Source of the DNA: Clarkia xantiana subsp. parviflora
Taxonomy: Eukaryota > Streptophyta > Magnoliopsida > Myrtales > Onagraceae
Assembly: GCA_036873135.1 (NCBI GenBank)
Contig: JAPTYO010000002.1
Location: forward strand, 38,183,452-38,247,451
DNA length: 64,000 nt
Reading direction: 5' to 3'
Part shown: one piece after another, positions 22,001 through 32,660 of the stretch
Layout of the letters: each line of letters starts with the position of its first letter
Numbering within the stretch: position 1 is the first letter of the stretch
Notes under the pieces: generated by a model
Database searches by the model: none
What the model was told of the DNA's origin: nothing
What the model saw: the letters and a program-made list of their open reading frames with translations, nothing else
Program-made: the position numbers and the translations under genes

Positions 22001-22716
22001 TGTTAGGTTCTAAGTTTTAGGTCAACGGGTCGTCGGCCTAAACCTTACTCCTCACTGGTGAAATTACGGGTTCGGTGCTCCTAGGTCTTGTCGTTCTAAT
22101 CCGTGTCCTTCTGCTTCCTTGCTTCTCTCCTCGTACCCTGCAAGAGGGGCAGTATCAAGCACGGAGGGGGGGTGGTGCTTGATGAACCCTCTCCGATGCC
22201 TAAGTCAGAATGATATTTCTAGAGAGATAAAGCTAGAGAGATGTCAGAGCTAAATTGCACACTTAGCCAAAATGATCAAATGAATGGTGGAAGGGTTGTA
22301 TTTATAGACAACGGTGTCATTAAGGTGACTTAATGACATCGTTAACCTTTAAACACAATTAATTAGTCCCTGATTACATAATTAATACCTTAAAGCACGG
22401 ATAGGTTGGCGGAAATAATCTGAGTGCGGGAGTCGGAAAACGGTGCCGGGGCCCTTGGGGGTGGGGAGAAAATCCGACCCCCAAGGGTAGGGGTTGGGTG
22501 TGGCCACCCAACCCTATCTCCCCTAGGGTAGATCGGGCCGACCCGACCTCACCTAGGTGAGTTCGTCGCGGTCCGGACGAGTATTTTCGCCTCGTCCGGA
22601 CCGTTGGTGTTTCGGCGGGGTGTTTGGGTCGAAGTTTCGATTTATAAACATTAACGGGGCGATCAAAATAAAACGATTCGGAAGTCAACGGGTTCAAATT
22701 GGGCGTATATCCATCA
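22001..22716 (-). repeat. Element B 5' LTR (right copy)
   Basis: This 716-bp LTR is TGTTAGG...CCATCA on the plus strand. It matches the left copy apart from the duplication, one fewer hairpin module and a shorter G tract. On the minus strand a TATAAATA box near 22303 precedes a leader that ends at the PBS. Confidence 0.9.
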
Positions 22717-23884
22717 CTAGTGAATAATTTTTTTTTCTTTCCCTCTCTTCTTCCATCGCCGGTGCTGCTCTGCCCTTCGCCGGCGTCGCCCCATCCGCCT
22801 GCCGTCGGTGGTCCTCTTGCTCGCTACGTCGTGGCTCCCACTCCGCCCCACCTGGCCACCGTCGTCCGTCCCAGCCTGCCGGACTTCCGAAGCCCGTCGG
22901 TGGCTGCCAATATCTCTCTCTCTCTTCTTTCTCTCTCCTGCACCAGACCTTCCAGCCGCCACACCTCCGCCCTGCTCCGACCTCACACCGGACCGTCGCC
23001 CAAGCCATCCGATCAGCAACAGCACTGGAGTCCATAGTCGATCCAGCCGTGGTCATTACACCGCACCAGCCCCCGTCCGACCACGACCTCCTCCGCCGGC
23101 CACCTTCAACGTCCGCCCTCACCCGCTGCTCCACCGCCGTCTGCTGCCAGATTCGCCGTCGCACGAGGCCGCCGTTCTTTCGTCGACCCGGCTAACCTCC
23201 TCCGCCTGCCACCTTGAGTCCGCCGGAGTCTTCCCCTTTGCCCCGGTGGAGGTCTGCAGGTAGTCACATTTTTTTTTTAATAATAATATTTTATTAATTA
23301 TTTATTAATGTTATTTTTCTGTTTTTTTTATTATTATTTTTACTATCATTATTATTATTGTTATTATAACATGTTAATTAGTTAATTTAGATGTAGATTA
23401 ATTATGTTACGTATTTTACTGTATGTATATATGTGTAGGATGTATAATTATTAAATTCTATCATGATATTGAGCATGCTTGATTTTATTAGATTTTATAT
23501 CAATTAGGAATTTTAGATATGTAATAGTTTTTTTTTAGAACTTTTTTTTATCGTTAATAGTATTTTTCGCATGAAGGTTAGTTTAGTTTTTGATATCGTT
23601 AGATTAACTCGATGTAACGCATATTCAAGTTTTAAAATTGGCAAATAGGTTAATTAAGTACCGAAAGGGCGTAATTAGAAAATCATTTTTTCTTAATTCG
23701 TAACAGAACCCCCGAACTCAAATCTTGGATCGTAGACCGATTAATGTGCTTAGGTATTCGATTCGTTATTTACCTAGGTAATTTAGGATTCTAGTTAGCC
23801 TTTATTAACTAGTGGCGACTCTTTCAAAATCAATCACGTTTTCAAAACGTAATTCGCCGTAGGTCGGATTTTTAGGGTCTGACA
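22717..23884 (+). repeat. Element A 3' LTR, second part
   Basis: It begins with CTAGT, the right target duplication of B, and continues the LTR of A to GGGTCTGACA. It corresponds to 4708-6447 without the MITE; the empty MITE site is at 22894-22901. Open frames on both strands here are LTR by-products. CACTC at 23885-23889 is the right target duplication of A. Confidence 0.9.
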
Positions 23885-23983
23885 CACTCGATAAAGGCAG
23901 GGATCGTCATAAAAGTACATTTCGCAACTCGCTTGGGCGATACACCGTGAAAATAGAGACAAGTAAAGGTTAAACAATTTCTT

Positions 23984-23997
23984 GACTCGGGGGAAAA
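23984..23997 (+). other. Polypurine tract of element C
   Basis: GACTCGGGGGAAAA immediately precedes TGTTGGATATACGCC, the LTR start. Confidence 0.7.
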
Positions 23998-24870
23998 TGT
24001 TGGATATACGCCCAAGCTATTATAAATTGGATCCGAAATTGGGCTACAATCTATTATAATTCGAGGCTTGGAAAATGGACACTCGAGGCCCAACACTTAG
24101 GCCCGAAAACACCCGGAGTGGCGAAACCCACTCGGAAGACCCTGAGGGAAAAAGACCCTTGAAGGTAATCCGAGCGGGGTCCTGGGGATACCCATCCGGG
24201 TATCCCCCTCCGTCCAGAAGAGTTCCCCTCGTCCGGACTCCTATCCATGGACGATATACAGCCCGGGGCTCGCCCTCGAAGGCCTTTCCCACACACTTAA
24301 GCATATCAAGCTCATCTACGGTCGAACCGAGGTCAAGTGCACCATATTTACGGTCAATGCCAACTTATATTACGAAACTGCCACAACCTGACCAGGAAAG
24401 CACTGGAACCGGGGCCGTTCAATAAGAACTCTATAAATAAGAACTCTCCTCACGTCATTCAAAGGTAATCTTTCTATCTCTCTCTAGCACTTACTTTCTC
24501 TCTCTAAAAGTCTATACTCATTTAAGCATCGGAGAGGGCTCATCGAGTACCCCCCCCCCTCCTTGTGGTCTCAGCATTGCCCCTTTTACAGGTATCTCTA
24601 GGAGAAGGATGGCGGAGGTCGAAAGCAAGAAGTCACTCAGGACACTATGTGCAAACAACCACGACTCCGGCTGGCCACTGTCCAACTCCGGTGACCACCA
24701 CAACAACTCTGGCCGGCCACCGTCTGAAACTCCGGTGACCACCACCACGACTACGGTGACCACCACCATGACTCCGGCGTCCACCACCCTACTCGGTCGG
24801 CCCCCGCTCTACTCCAGCCGACCACCACCCAACTAAGGCCTGCTAAAACCCCGGCTTCGGACAGCCATCA
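23998..24870 (+). repeat. Element C 3' LTR (end uncertain)
   Basis: It begins TGTTGGATATACGCC. TATAAATA at 24432-24439 is followed by a pyrimidine-rich leader, then GCATCGGAGAGGGCTCATCG and a C-rich run (ACCCCCCCCCC). This is the same order as in the element B LTR (GCATCGGAGAGGGTTCATC, C-rich, GCCCCTCTTGCAGG). The tail contains GGTGACCACCACCACGACTA-like repeats and an ATG-initiated 75-codon frame at 24609 with no known domain. Where the LTR stops cannot be decided without the 5' copy. Confidence 0.65.
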
Positions 24871-24881
24871 CCGATTCATAG

Positions 24882-24915
24882 ACACAATACGATGCGGTGC
24901 GGAATCGTATTGTGT
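24882..24915. repeat. Perfect 12-bp inverted repeat with 10-base loop
   Basis: ACACAATACGAT (24882-24893) and ATCGTATTGTGT (24904-24915) flank GCGGTGCGGA. It lies at or just beyond the likely end of element C, so it could be a terminal structure, an unrelated palindrome, or a small inverted-repeat element. Confidence 0.8.
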
Positions 24916-26714
24916 CGTGGTGTGGATACAACTGATCTACAAAATTTTACACGAACATAGTTTGGATATGAATTAGACGAAAAGTATGTGAAACTCTGGG
25001 TTAAAACCGCGGCTTATGACCGATTGTCATCACTAAATTAAATTCTTAGTTAATGCATAATAAGATGAAAATCTATGGCAAATGAATAATATCCGCACAC
25101 ATTTTGTTGCAAATTATAAGCAATTAAATGAAGTCTCAAAAACCACAAAACATTGCAGCGGCCACGTGGCAGAATCAAACACCAGACAAGGACAATAATT
25201 ATAGTACAGGACAATCATATGATGTTGGGCAAAAAACAATCATCTGATAATAACGTTAATATTCAATTGGGTCCGTCCCTTTTTTATGTCCAATTCAATA
25301 TACTTTGATAATATCAGGTTAACATAATAACGTAATGTTAAATTCTTGGATTAATAACCAAAATCGTTACCCGAATTTTAATTTAATAATTACAATTCGC
25401 TACAATAAATTAAGTTTTTTAAGATTAATTATCAAAATACTAGCTGAATTTTGGTTTAATGTGTAAACTGCTAGCTGAATTTTATTTTATGCTAGCTAAA
25501 TTTCTATAAATCATGAAAAAAGTTAGTTTGTCTATATTTTCATTAATTATTAGACGAAATTATAATTATACACGTGTCGATCACATGTTGTAGAATTAGT
25601 CCCTAAACCAGGCTTTGCAAGTATGAGTTTATTCAAAAGTCATTTTGAGCTATACTAGCGATAATTTCATAAGAATGTTGTACGAGTGCCCTAAATTCAT
25701 TCACAACATTTGTGGTTTAAGGTGCTACATCACGTGACTTACACGTGAATAATTCCTTCAAATAATTAACGTCGGAGTACACAGAGATAACTATTTTCCT
25801 ATTCATAAAAATCCAGCTAGCATTTTGTTACAAAATAAAGTTCAACTATATGTAGTCAAAAACGAGTTTCTACGTAGAGACATAAAATGGTATGTAAAGT
25901 TGATTCATAAAGACAGTAAGTAAGTTAAATGTATAAATGTACATATATGTAATTATACTAAAGAAATAGGGAAATAATAAATATATTCATTAATAATAAA
26001 TAACATTTTTTTAAATAAAAGGGTATAGGTCCATCAGTAGTCACCTCAGTCCTCATATTGTGTATTTATTATAGAATCGTGAAAATAATTAACATGTCAA
26101 ATGAAGAGTGGGCCCAAATTTCAATTGAGATTTTAGGGTTTGAGAAACGTAAAAGAGAAAGAGATGTTGATGGGGTCTAAGATTCATGAGTATTATTAAA
26201 TGATTGATGGATATTGAACTTGAATGGAATAAGAATAAGTTCTAAACCAATGGAAAATATTTGAACCAAAATTACAATTCCTAAAAAAAAAACTCTCATG
26301 GGTTTGGTTGATAAATTTTGTGGGTATGATATAATTTATTAGATTTGAAAATTTTTAAGCAAATATTGTTAATAAAAATATAGAAGTAGTAGAAACTTAT
26401 ATTTCTACCCGTTTTTACGACTCTACACGCGTTTCTACTCAGAAAACGACTATGGTTACGTTTTAACTTTTTATTTTATTTTAAGTATAGGCGTAAAAAC
26501 GTGCTTTTCTACGACTTAGAAATGAGTTTTTAACTACATGGTTTCAACTAGAAATTTCAGTTTGGACCAAATTTTAGCTAGCATTTTGCTAATTATCTTT
26601 TTTTTTAAAAAAAAAAATTTGTTAACTGAACTTCAAATTTCGAGCAAATTGCTACTTCAGATACAATTTACGTTAAATTGAACATAAATGAGCATGTTTT
26701 GGCCATGTGAGGTT
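24916..26714. other. AT-rich intergenic DNA, nothing recognised
   Basis: No open frame of useful length, splice-consistent gene or complete transposon was found. Short repeated words such as CTAGCTGAATTTT (25440-25500) suggest eroded repeats. TTTTG at 26715-26719 is the left target duplication of element D. Confidence 0.5.
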
Positions 26715-26719
26715 TTTTG

Positions 26720-27316
26720 TGTTAGCATATGGTGACTGGGTGCTGTAAATGGAAGCCCATTAATATGTATATGGTTACCTAAGAAATTGGGTAAATGTCA
26801 CATTAAGAAAATTGGGCTTGACCCAAATCCCAATTGACATGAGATGCCCAAATTGGGCCTCCCTTATACACCAAGGCCGGCCGAAACTTTTTTATGGGAA
26901 AAATGGAATTTTATCCACTTTGCTCCTCTTATAAATAGAAGTGTTAGGAATATTATTAGGGTAATTCACAATTCCTCCTTTGTGGTGATTTACAAGAAAA
27001 CCCTCTTCCCTAACACACTAGTTTCGGCCGAACCACCTACACCACCAAGGGTGTGCCAATTTGCTTTGAGCAAATCACTCCAGAGATCTGTCCTTGCCAA
27101 GAATCGATCAGAGGCTTTGCTGTGGAGACTATACCGCGTAGGGCTTCCTTAACAAGAACCTATACGGGTTCCGTCCGGTGGACTGAAAACTCCCTTAGCA
27201 AGATCATGGGACTACGGAAAAGGTTTAAGGTATGTGCACATCTTTCGCTGCGTAATAGTGATTACTAGCATGTACCTTGTTTATGTTTCCGTAGTATTTA
27301 GCCCAGTAATCCAACA
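26720..27316 (+). repeat. Element D 5' LTR
   Basis: It runs from TGTTAGCATATGG to GTAATCCAACA. TATAAATAG at 26930-26938 is the likely promoter. A block around 27050-27150 is conserved in all four LTRs of D and E and gives a spurious short open frame. Confidence 0.92.
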
Positions 27317-27317
27317 G

Positions 27318-27332
27318 TGGTATCAAAGCCCG
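27318..27332 (+). other. Primer binding site of element D
   Basis: TGGTATCAAAGCCCG starts two bases after the LTR end. It differs slightly from the usual TGGTATCAGAGC, which element E retains. Confidence 0.8.
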
Positions 27333-27858
27333 TGTTAGGAGTTCTTGATTTTGATAAATTGGTGTTCTTGATTTTAAAAGATGTAGGCCGAAATTTTGAA
27401 TAGTGAAAAAAAATAATTAAAATTTCCGATTTTTAATAATAGTCAGTGCCGAAATTTATATGATGTTCTTAGTAAAATTTGATGTTCATGAAATTCAAGA
27501 AAAACGTGACTTTTATCAAAATCAAACATTGGATTGTAGATCTTATTAAACTTTGATCTTGAAATTTAACCACTTATTTACAGTACATGTTTCGGCCGAA
27601 CCCTAATTGAGATTACAAGGCAAATTTTTTTATTTCTTAGGCCCCAAGTTTGCAAGTTTCGGTCGAATATAATTATTATATTGTTTACCATATTTTAATC
27701 TTTATTAACGGTGACAATATATTTATAATTGGAAATTTATGGATAGGTTCACATTAATATAAAGAAATATATATAACTATCAATATATCTAGCTAATTTA
27801 TAAGGATAAAAATATTATTGATAGATTTAGTTACCTAAAAGATTAAGAAAATATGCTG

Positions 27859-27897
<39 letters not shown>

Positions 27898-27943
27898 AAT
27901 TTCGGCCACTTCTAATATATATATATATGTAAATTTCGGCCAC

Positions 27944-27995
<52 letters not shown>

Positions 27996-29417
27996 ATTAA
28001 TTTATGTCTTATAAATAGAATCATGGCAATAATAAATATATATATGTAGATCTAGCCGAAATTTATATATATATAAATGCAATATTGGAAATTATATTAC
28101 ATAGTTAATAATTCTTGGAGGCTAAGTTAAGTTTTTTAGTGGACTTTAAAACTCTACTTAGCCCACAAGATTTATTTCAGCCGAACCCTATGGGTCTAGT
28201 GGGCCGGTCCAATTTGCAAAACCGGAGAGGATTAATTCAAACCGGGTTTTCTTTATCGATTCGACCTAGTCGGGTCGGGTCGAACCGGGGTAACTAAGTG
28301 GATCTAACCGAATTGGTTTTAAGTGTTGAACCGAAATCCTATTTTATTGAACTGGTTCGGACCGAACCATATTTTTAAATAAAACCGGACCGAACTAGAT
28401 TTATGGGACCGAACCGTCCCGGGTTGAACCAAAATTGACTGAACCGAACCGAATTTTTCAAAATCGAATTCAAGTCAATTAATAAAATGGGATGGTCAAG
28501 TTTTAAAATCCAAAATGTTTTCGAACTTGAAATAGTCTACACAGTGCTCGAAGGTTTAAAATTTTCACGTTTTGATTAAACTTTAATGCCTAGTTTCGAT
28601 TATGGGGATGAATCTCGGGAATGCATGATTTAGGGACTGGATTAATTAGAGGGCTGAATTGCAATTGTTTACTTTTTATTACATATATTTATTAGAAATG
28701 TTGTCTTGACTATGTCAAGCTAGCTTGATGTAGAGGGCAGAGCCCTGGTTAAATATATGGTTTACGCACTAAGACAGACATGTTGTGATGGTTGCGATTA
28801 CCTAGGATTCATGTCTAGAAACACACATGATTAATTGTAAGCATGAATTGTAAATCAGCCCCTAATATTTTAAAATGTTTTAAAAACAAAAACCAGTCGC
28901 TAAATATGCATGTTTGATGTGGAAGTTTCATGTATGACACATATGCTTGAATGTTGAGGATGTAGCTGCATGTGATAGTATTCTTAGAAAGTAGAATTAT
29001 GTATATGCTAGCTTGAGTTCCTCGGAACATTAGACACGTGAAGTGTATGCATGATGTGTGGTTTGGATGATGAATTTGGCTTGTTATGATAATTTACTTG
29101 TGAAGTATAATTGTATATGCATGCCTAAGTTCATCGGAATATTTTTCAAATAAAAAAGGGCATTGGGAAAGCCAAGATCGAGTATGCTTATTTTAAAGTT
29201 CTCGTTCGGTAATTTGCGAACAAAACCACTTTAAGAGACTGATCCATTGGATTGAAGTCGACGATAATGTGAACTATTCCACGAACCCCCTTCCCTCGGT
29301 TTACTAGCGGTCGGTTGGTTTAGATGGCTGATGAATCATTATTTGTCGTATTCCATCTTGATAGATATCTGATGTATGCAATTCGTTCTCAAAATGTTAT
29401 TGTCTCCCTGACAGTGC
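27333..29417 (+). other. Element D 5' leader, non-coding
   Basis: It contains (TA)n tracts at 27861-27894 and about 27949-27990, CGGCCACTTCTAATATATAT repeats, and a block of AACCGGTTCGG-like words at 28190-28470. Element E has the equivalent block in reverse at 48960-49270, so this is a family trait. No open frame with a domain was seen. Confidence 0.6.
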
Positions 29418-29918
29418 ATGATTATCAATGTGTTAGTTCTCATGGCTGCTGGGTCAGTATGCTTCTATGAACCTCGCAATCGGGATGGTATGGATTATGA
29501 TGCATGGAGTGAACATGTAAGGGAACTTCTCATTGCTGAAAATACGCATGAATGTATTGATGTTGAAATGGGAAATACATTGGTCGATGAGTATGGAAAT
29601 CTTAAAACCCGTCAAGGGATTATAGGCCTTGTGGATCGGAGAGCTTGTAAGGTGATATTGGCAGCCTTGAAAAAAGAGGTTGCATAGGACTTCAAACTCA
29701 ACTACAGTGCTCTTCAACTTTGGGTTGCCCTAAGACTCCGCTTCGGCAAAGAGAGGGCAGCCGAAGCCAGAAAGGTTTTGTTAGAGTATGTTGCCCTACT
29801 TTCCCAAGATGCTGGAGTAAAACCCGCGTCGGATCTTCAGGAAGAAAGATCCAATTGTAGAAAAGTACTCAATATAGCACAGAGATACCCGCTATCATGG
29901 TTAGCTGACGAAAAATGA
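29418..29918 (+). pseudogene. Copia gag remnant of element D
   Basis: The frame from ATG 29418 reads YDAWSEHVRELLIAENTHEC and later ALQLWVALRLRFGKERAAEA, with one in-frame TAG at 29685-29687 and a TGA near 29916. Composition and position after the PBS fit the N-terminal half of a copia Gag. No zinc knuckle or protease follows in frame. The start region GATTATCAATGTGTTAGT matches the site in E where F inserted. Confidence 0.6.
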
Positions 29919-31240
29919 TTAGGTTACTTGATCGAATCGATTAGGTTTACCATGGTCCTATTCGCCGAAAGCAACCAAAAGGAGCCTGAAGGTTCCACTG
30001 TGCATCACCGCAAGTGATCGAGGGAATCAGAAGAGGGAACAAGATCAAATCGATCCAAAAACGAGATCCGGTGTACAAACACTGTTGATTATTGCCCTAA
30101 ACAGGTACTCCTCTTTTGCCACATATATAAAGCCGTTAGCGTTTTATATGACTAATGTCACCTGATGAAATTCACTTGTGAATATTTCTTTCAGGATCGT
30201 TAGTCGAGATGGCAGCAGTTCTCTTTGTAGTTCTACCTTTATCTCTTATGGCTTCGTAGATGATCTGCAATCAGGCACATTGTCGTTATTTCTCTTATTT
30301 TTCGTTTAATGTTTGAATTTTGGTTGATTAAGATTCGTATTTATTGAATAAAGTAGTCTCCGTTCGATTTGAAATGGGATCTACTTTTTAAAATTAATCG
30401 ACCCAATTAAACGAGATCGATCTGAAACGAAGTTAAAATCGAAATATCCGCAAAGTGCAATTGGTCGGATCAAACAAAAGACACACTCTCCTTCATCTAA
30501 TATCGTGAAGCATCGAAATACCATTAATATCCATCGATTGCGTAGCTCTAAGAGCGAACCAATTTAAATCTTTCTTATTTGTTAGTACTCCATTATAAGA
30601 TAAATTCCGTAATGATGAACATGTGCGACACCGATTGAATTAAATTAAATTGAATTTTGGAAAAGAAACGATTTATACCATGGGTTAAACCTGAAATAGG
30701 CGCCACGGGCGTGTGTACCTCGAAAGACGGAAGACATCATTTTCAGAGTACGAATTTAATGTTGAAGTGTTTTACTGAATGAATGTCGGAATTTTCATTT
30801 GCCTCCCTTTGAAAATAATTCATTTAATACTTATACTAAGAAAAGAGGTATGCTTCACAAGCTACCACGAACTCGTAAAGTATCCATCGACGCATAAGGC
30901 AAAATCCCAATGCACAGTTCAAAAATGGATAAGTCTTTGAGATGAATTAGCCAATGAAAGATGATGTCAGTAAAATGAGTCTCCCACTAAATGCCTTGAA
31001 CGAGAAGTTTGGCTAGACATTCATATCGATAACACACTTCAACTGGCATGGTTTGAAAACATAATATTAGAGTTCAACGACCGACGTTCCCAATGGGATG
31101 AAAAGCAGTTGACTCACATCAATGTAGAACTATGTTCCAACAAAATTGGTCAAACACGACGCCATAAAAGCTAAAATGAATGATAACGAGTTAAATCTTT
31201 TCATCACGCGACATTAATTTGCACATTAAACAAGTATTTG
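29919..31240. other. Unrecognised segment inside element D where protease and integrase should be
   Basis: In E the corresponding interval codes for the gag end, protease and integrase core. Here no such motif is found in any frame, and the DNA does not resemble the E copy by eye. It is either strongly decayed or a replacement or insertion. A short ATG frame at 30209 (MAAVLFVVLPLSLMAS) is hydrophobic but too short to assign. Confidence 0.45.
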
Positions 31241-32060
31241 AACCGAGGGTATGATAACTACTCTTAGAGGATACATGTTTAAATTAGCTTGTGATAATGG
31301 TGTCGTGGTCGAACATGAGACGTTACATTCCTTGAGGAAAAATTTCAAACGCTTAGGGAAATCAAAACAGACGAAGTCTTGATCGAATTGGAGCAGGATA
31401 ACGATGATAGTCAGGTCCCACTTACTTCGAGTGGGAGATTTGAGCCAGCAACACAAGTGAATGAAATTGTAAATGAAGATGGAGACATTTTCATAGTAAA
31501 TCCAGTGGGAGGAGCCAATCATACCACACAAATAATTGTTGTTGCAGGTGCGAATCAAGTTTAACCTGATAATCACGTAGCCGGACGAAAATCCAATAAT
31601 GCCACAACTACCCATTGTTAACAGTGGGATTGGATCAACTAACTTGGTTCCAGGTCCCAGTGATCAAGGAATTCATCTCGGAGGTAGAATCACGAGACCG
31701 AGAGGTCGTCCAAGAAAAGCTGTAGGTCGATGTTCTAGCACTGACCTTGTTCCCAGTGGAAGTGATGCTCCGATAGAAAGCATTATTCCAAGGGGGTGCA
31801 ACGTTAAGACTCTAGATGGGATAAACGAGCCTAGACGAAGTCAAAGGCATCGAACTTCTCCCAAGAAGTATCCTATCAAGAAGGGTCAAATATTCACCCT
31901 AACTTCTGTTGACGAACCGGTAACGGTTCAATAAGAGTTAAAAGGACCTCAAGCGAAGGAATGGAGGAAAGCAATGGAGGAAGAGATCGCCTCAATGAAA
32001 GCCAATTCGGTATGGTCTTTATTTGATTTACCTGCTAACCACAGGGCCATAGGGGCTAAG
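31241..32060 (+). pseudogene. Integrase C-terminus to RT N-terminus of element D
   Basis: Broken frames match the E copy: VVVEHET..., the Pro/Ser-rich linker with GPSDQGIHLGGRITRPRGRPR, and EPRRSQRHRTSPKKYPIKKG. The sequence then approaches the RT start and stops at ATAGGGGCTAAG (32049-32060), where E is inserted. The RT frame resumes at 50750. Several stops and frameshifts are present (for example TAA in the HQE position near 31930). Confidence 0.8.
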
Positions 32061-32660
32061 TGTTAGATTACGGGGAGTAATCACTACGGATACTAAAACC
32101 ATGGTACATGCTAGTAATCCAAATTACGCAGCGGAAGATTCGCACATACCTCAACAGTAGTCCGTAGTCCCACGATCCTTGCAGAAGGGAGTTCACGGCC
32201 CTCCGGTCGGCACCCGTAGAGGTTCTTATGAAGGAAGTCCTACGCGGTATATTCTCCACAGCAAAGCCTCAGATCGATTCTTGGCAAGGGACAGATCTCC
32301 GGAGTGTTTGCTCGAAGGAAAATTGGCACACCCTTTGGCGGATGTATGGTTCGGCCGAATATGGTGTTTCTGGGGGAAGGGTTTTCTCTCTAATCACCAC
32401 TTAAAGGGAATTGTGATTAACCCTAATAAAACCTCTAACTCCCCATATATATAAGAGGAGTAAAGTGGACAAAAGTCCACTTTACCCCCACCTAGTAATT
32501 CAGTCGGCCTATGTATAAGGGAGGCACAATTTTAGGCCTCCCATGTCAATTGGGATTTGGGTCTGGCCCAATGTCCTAATGTGACATGTACCCAATTAAC
32601 TTAGGTAACATACACATATAATGGGCTTCCATTTACGGTGCCCATCACCATATGCTTACA
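32061..32660 (-). repeat. Element E 3' LTR
   Basis: Plus-strand TGTTAGATTACGG...ATGCTTACA. It matches the right LTR with scattered substitutions. On the minus strand it begins TGTAAGCATATGG, compared with TGTTAGCATATGG in D. Confidence 0.92.

Larger units (their letters stand above)
12056..22716 (-). mobile_element. Element B: non-autonomous Tat-like element with gag-protease-gag' and an opposite-strand spliced gene
   Basis: CTAGT flanks both ends (12051-12055 and 22717-22721). Minus-strand orientation is set by a PBS (TGGCGCCGTCCGTGGG) two bases from the right LTR, and by a PPT (GACTCGGGGGCATG, read on the minus strand) beside the left LTR. In the minus direction the order is LTR, Pro/Gln-rich gag, protease, second gag-like block, a 50-bp tandem array, the plus-strand six-exon gene, PPT, LTR. 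No RT, RNase H or integrase is present. Additional antisense or sense ORFs are known in Tat-lineage elements such as Retand and Ogre, so the plan is consistent with that lineage. Confidence 0.88.
4348..23884 (+). mobile_element. Element A: non-autonomous Ty3/gypsy Tat/Ogre-like element with B nested in its 3' LTR
   Basis: Terminal repeats TGTAAACACC...GGGTCTGACA are flanked by CACTC on both sides. A PBS starts three bases after the 5' LTR. A polypurine tract (AAGAGGGGCAAGC) precedes the 3' LTR at 11691. The interior 6448-11690 shows no gag, protease, RT, RNase H or integrase; it holds AT-rich leader DNA and four tandem-repeat families. The layout (long LTRs, tRNA-Arg-like PBS, large non-coding interior) fits a LARD-like derivative of the Tat/Ogre lineage that would need proteins supplied in trans. 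Lineage assignment rests on the PBS and repeat-rich interior, not on RT sequence. Confidence 0.85.
1..24870 (+). mobile_element. Element C: outer Tat-like LTR retrotransposon, 5' part outside window, split by element A
   Basis: The interior (1-4347) continues at 23885-23997 after the inserted element A is removed. It ends in a polypurine tract (GACTCGGGGGAAAA, 23984-23997) directly before a 3' LTR beginning TGTTGGATATACGCC. The same PPT core and LTR start (TGATGGATATACGCC) occur in element B, so B and C are related families. No protein domain is visible in C; the part seen holds three tandem arrays. Such repeat-rich, domain-free interiors are usual for the 3' half of Tat-lineage elements or for non-autonomous derivatives. 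The LTR end near 24870 is a guess, because the 5' LTR and target duplication lie outside the window. Confidence 0.6.

Noticed and set aside
12056..22716. Plus-strand orientation for element B, taking the six-exon gene as its main gene
   Set aside because: PBS, PPT, gag and protease all agree on the minus strand, and the multi-intron gene would lose its introns if it were on the genomic RNA strand.
22694..23263. Long open frames on both strands near 22.7-23.2 kb, and their counterparts at 4.7-5.8 kb
   Set aside because: They fall in the GC-rich part of the element A LTR, overlap each other on both strands and are repeated in the other LTR.
24609..24836. 75-codon Thr/Pro-rich ORF as a host gene
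   Set aside because: It is inside or next to the element C LTR, consists of ACC/GGTGACCACC repeats and has no domain.
27053..27268. ORF conserved at 27053 and 53623 and, in reverse, at 32259 and 50415
   Set aside because: It lies in the R/U5 part of the D and E LTRs; conservation reflects LTR identity and frames differ in length and integrity.
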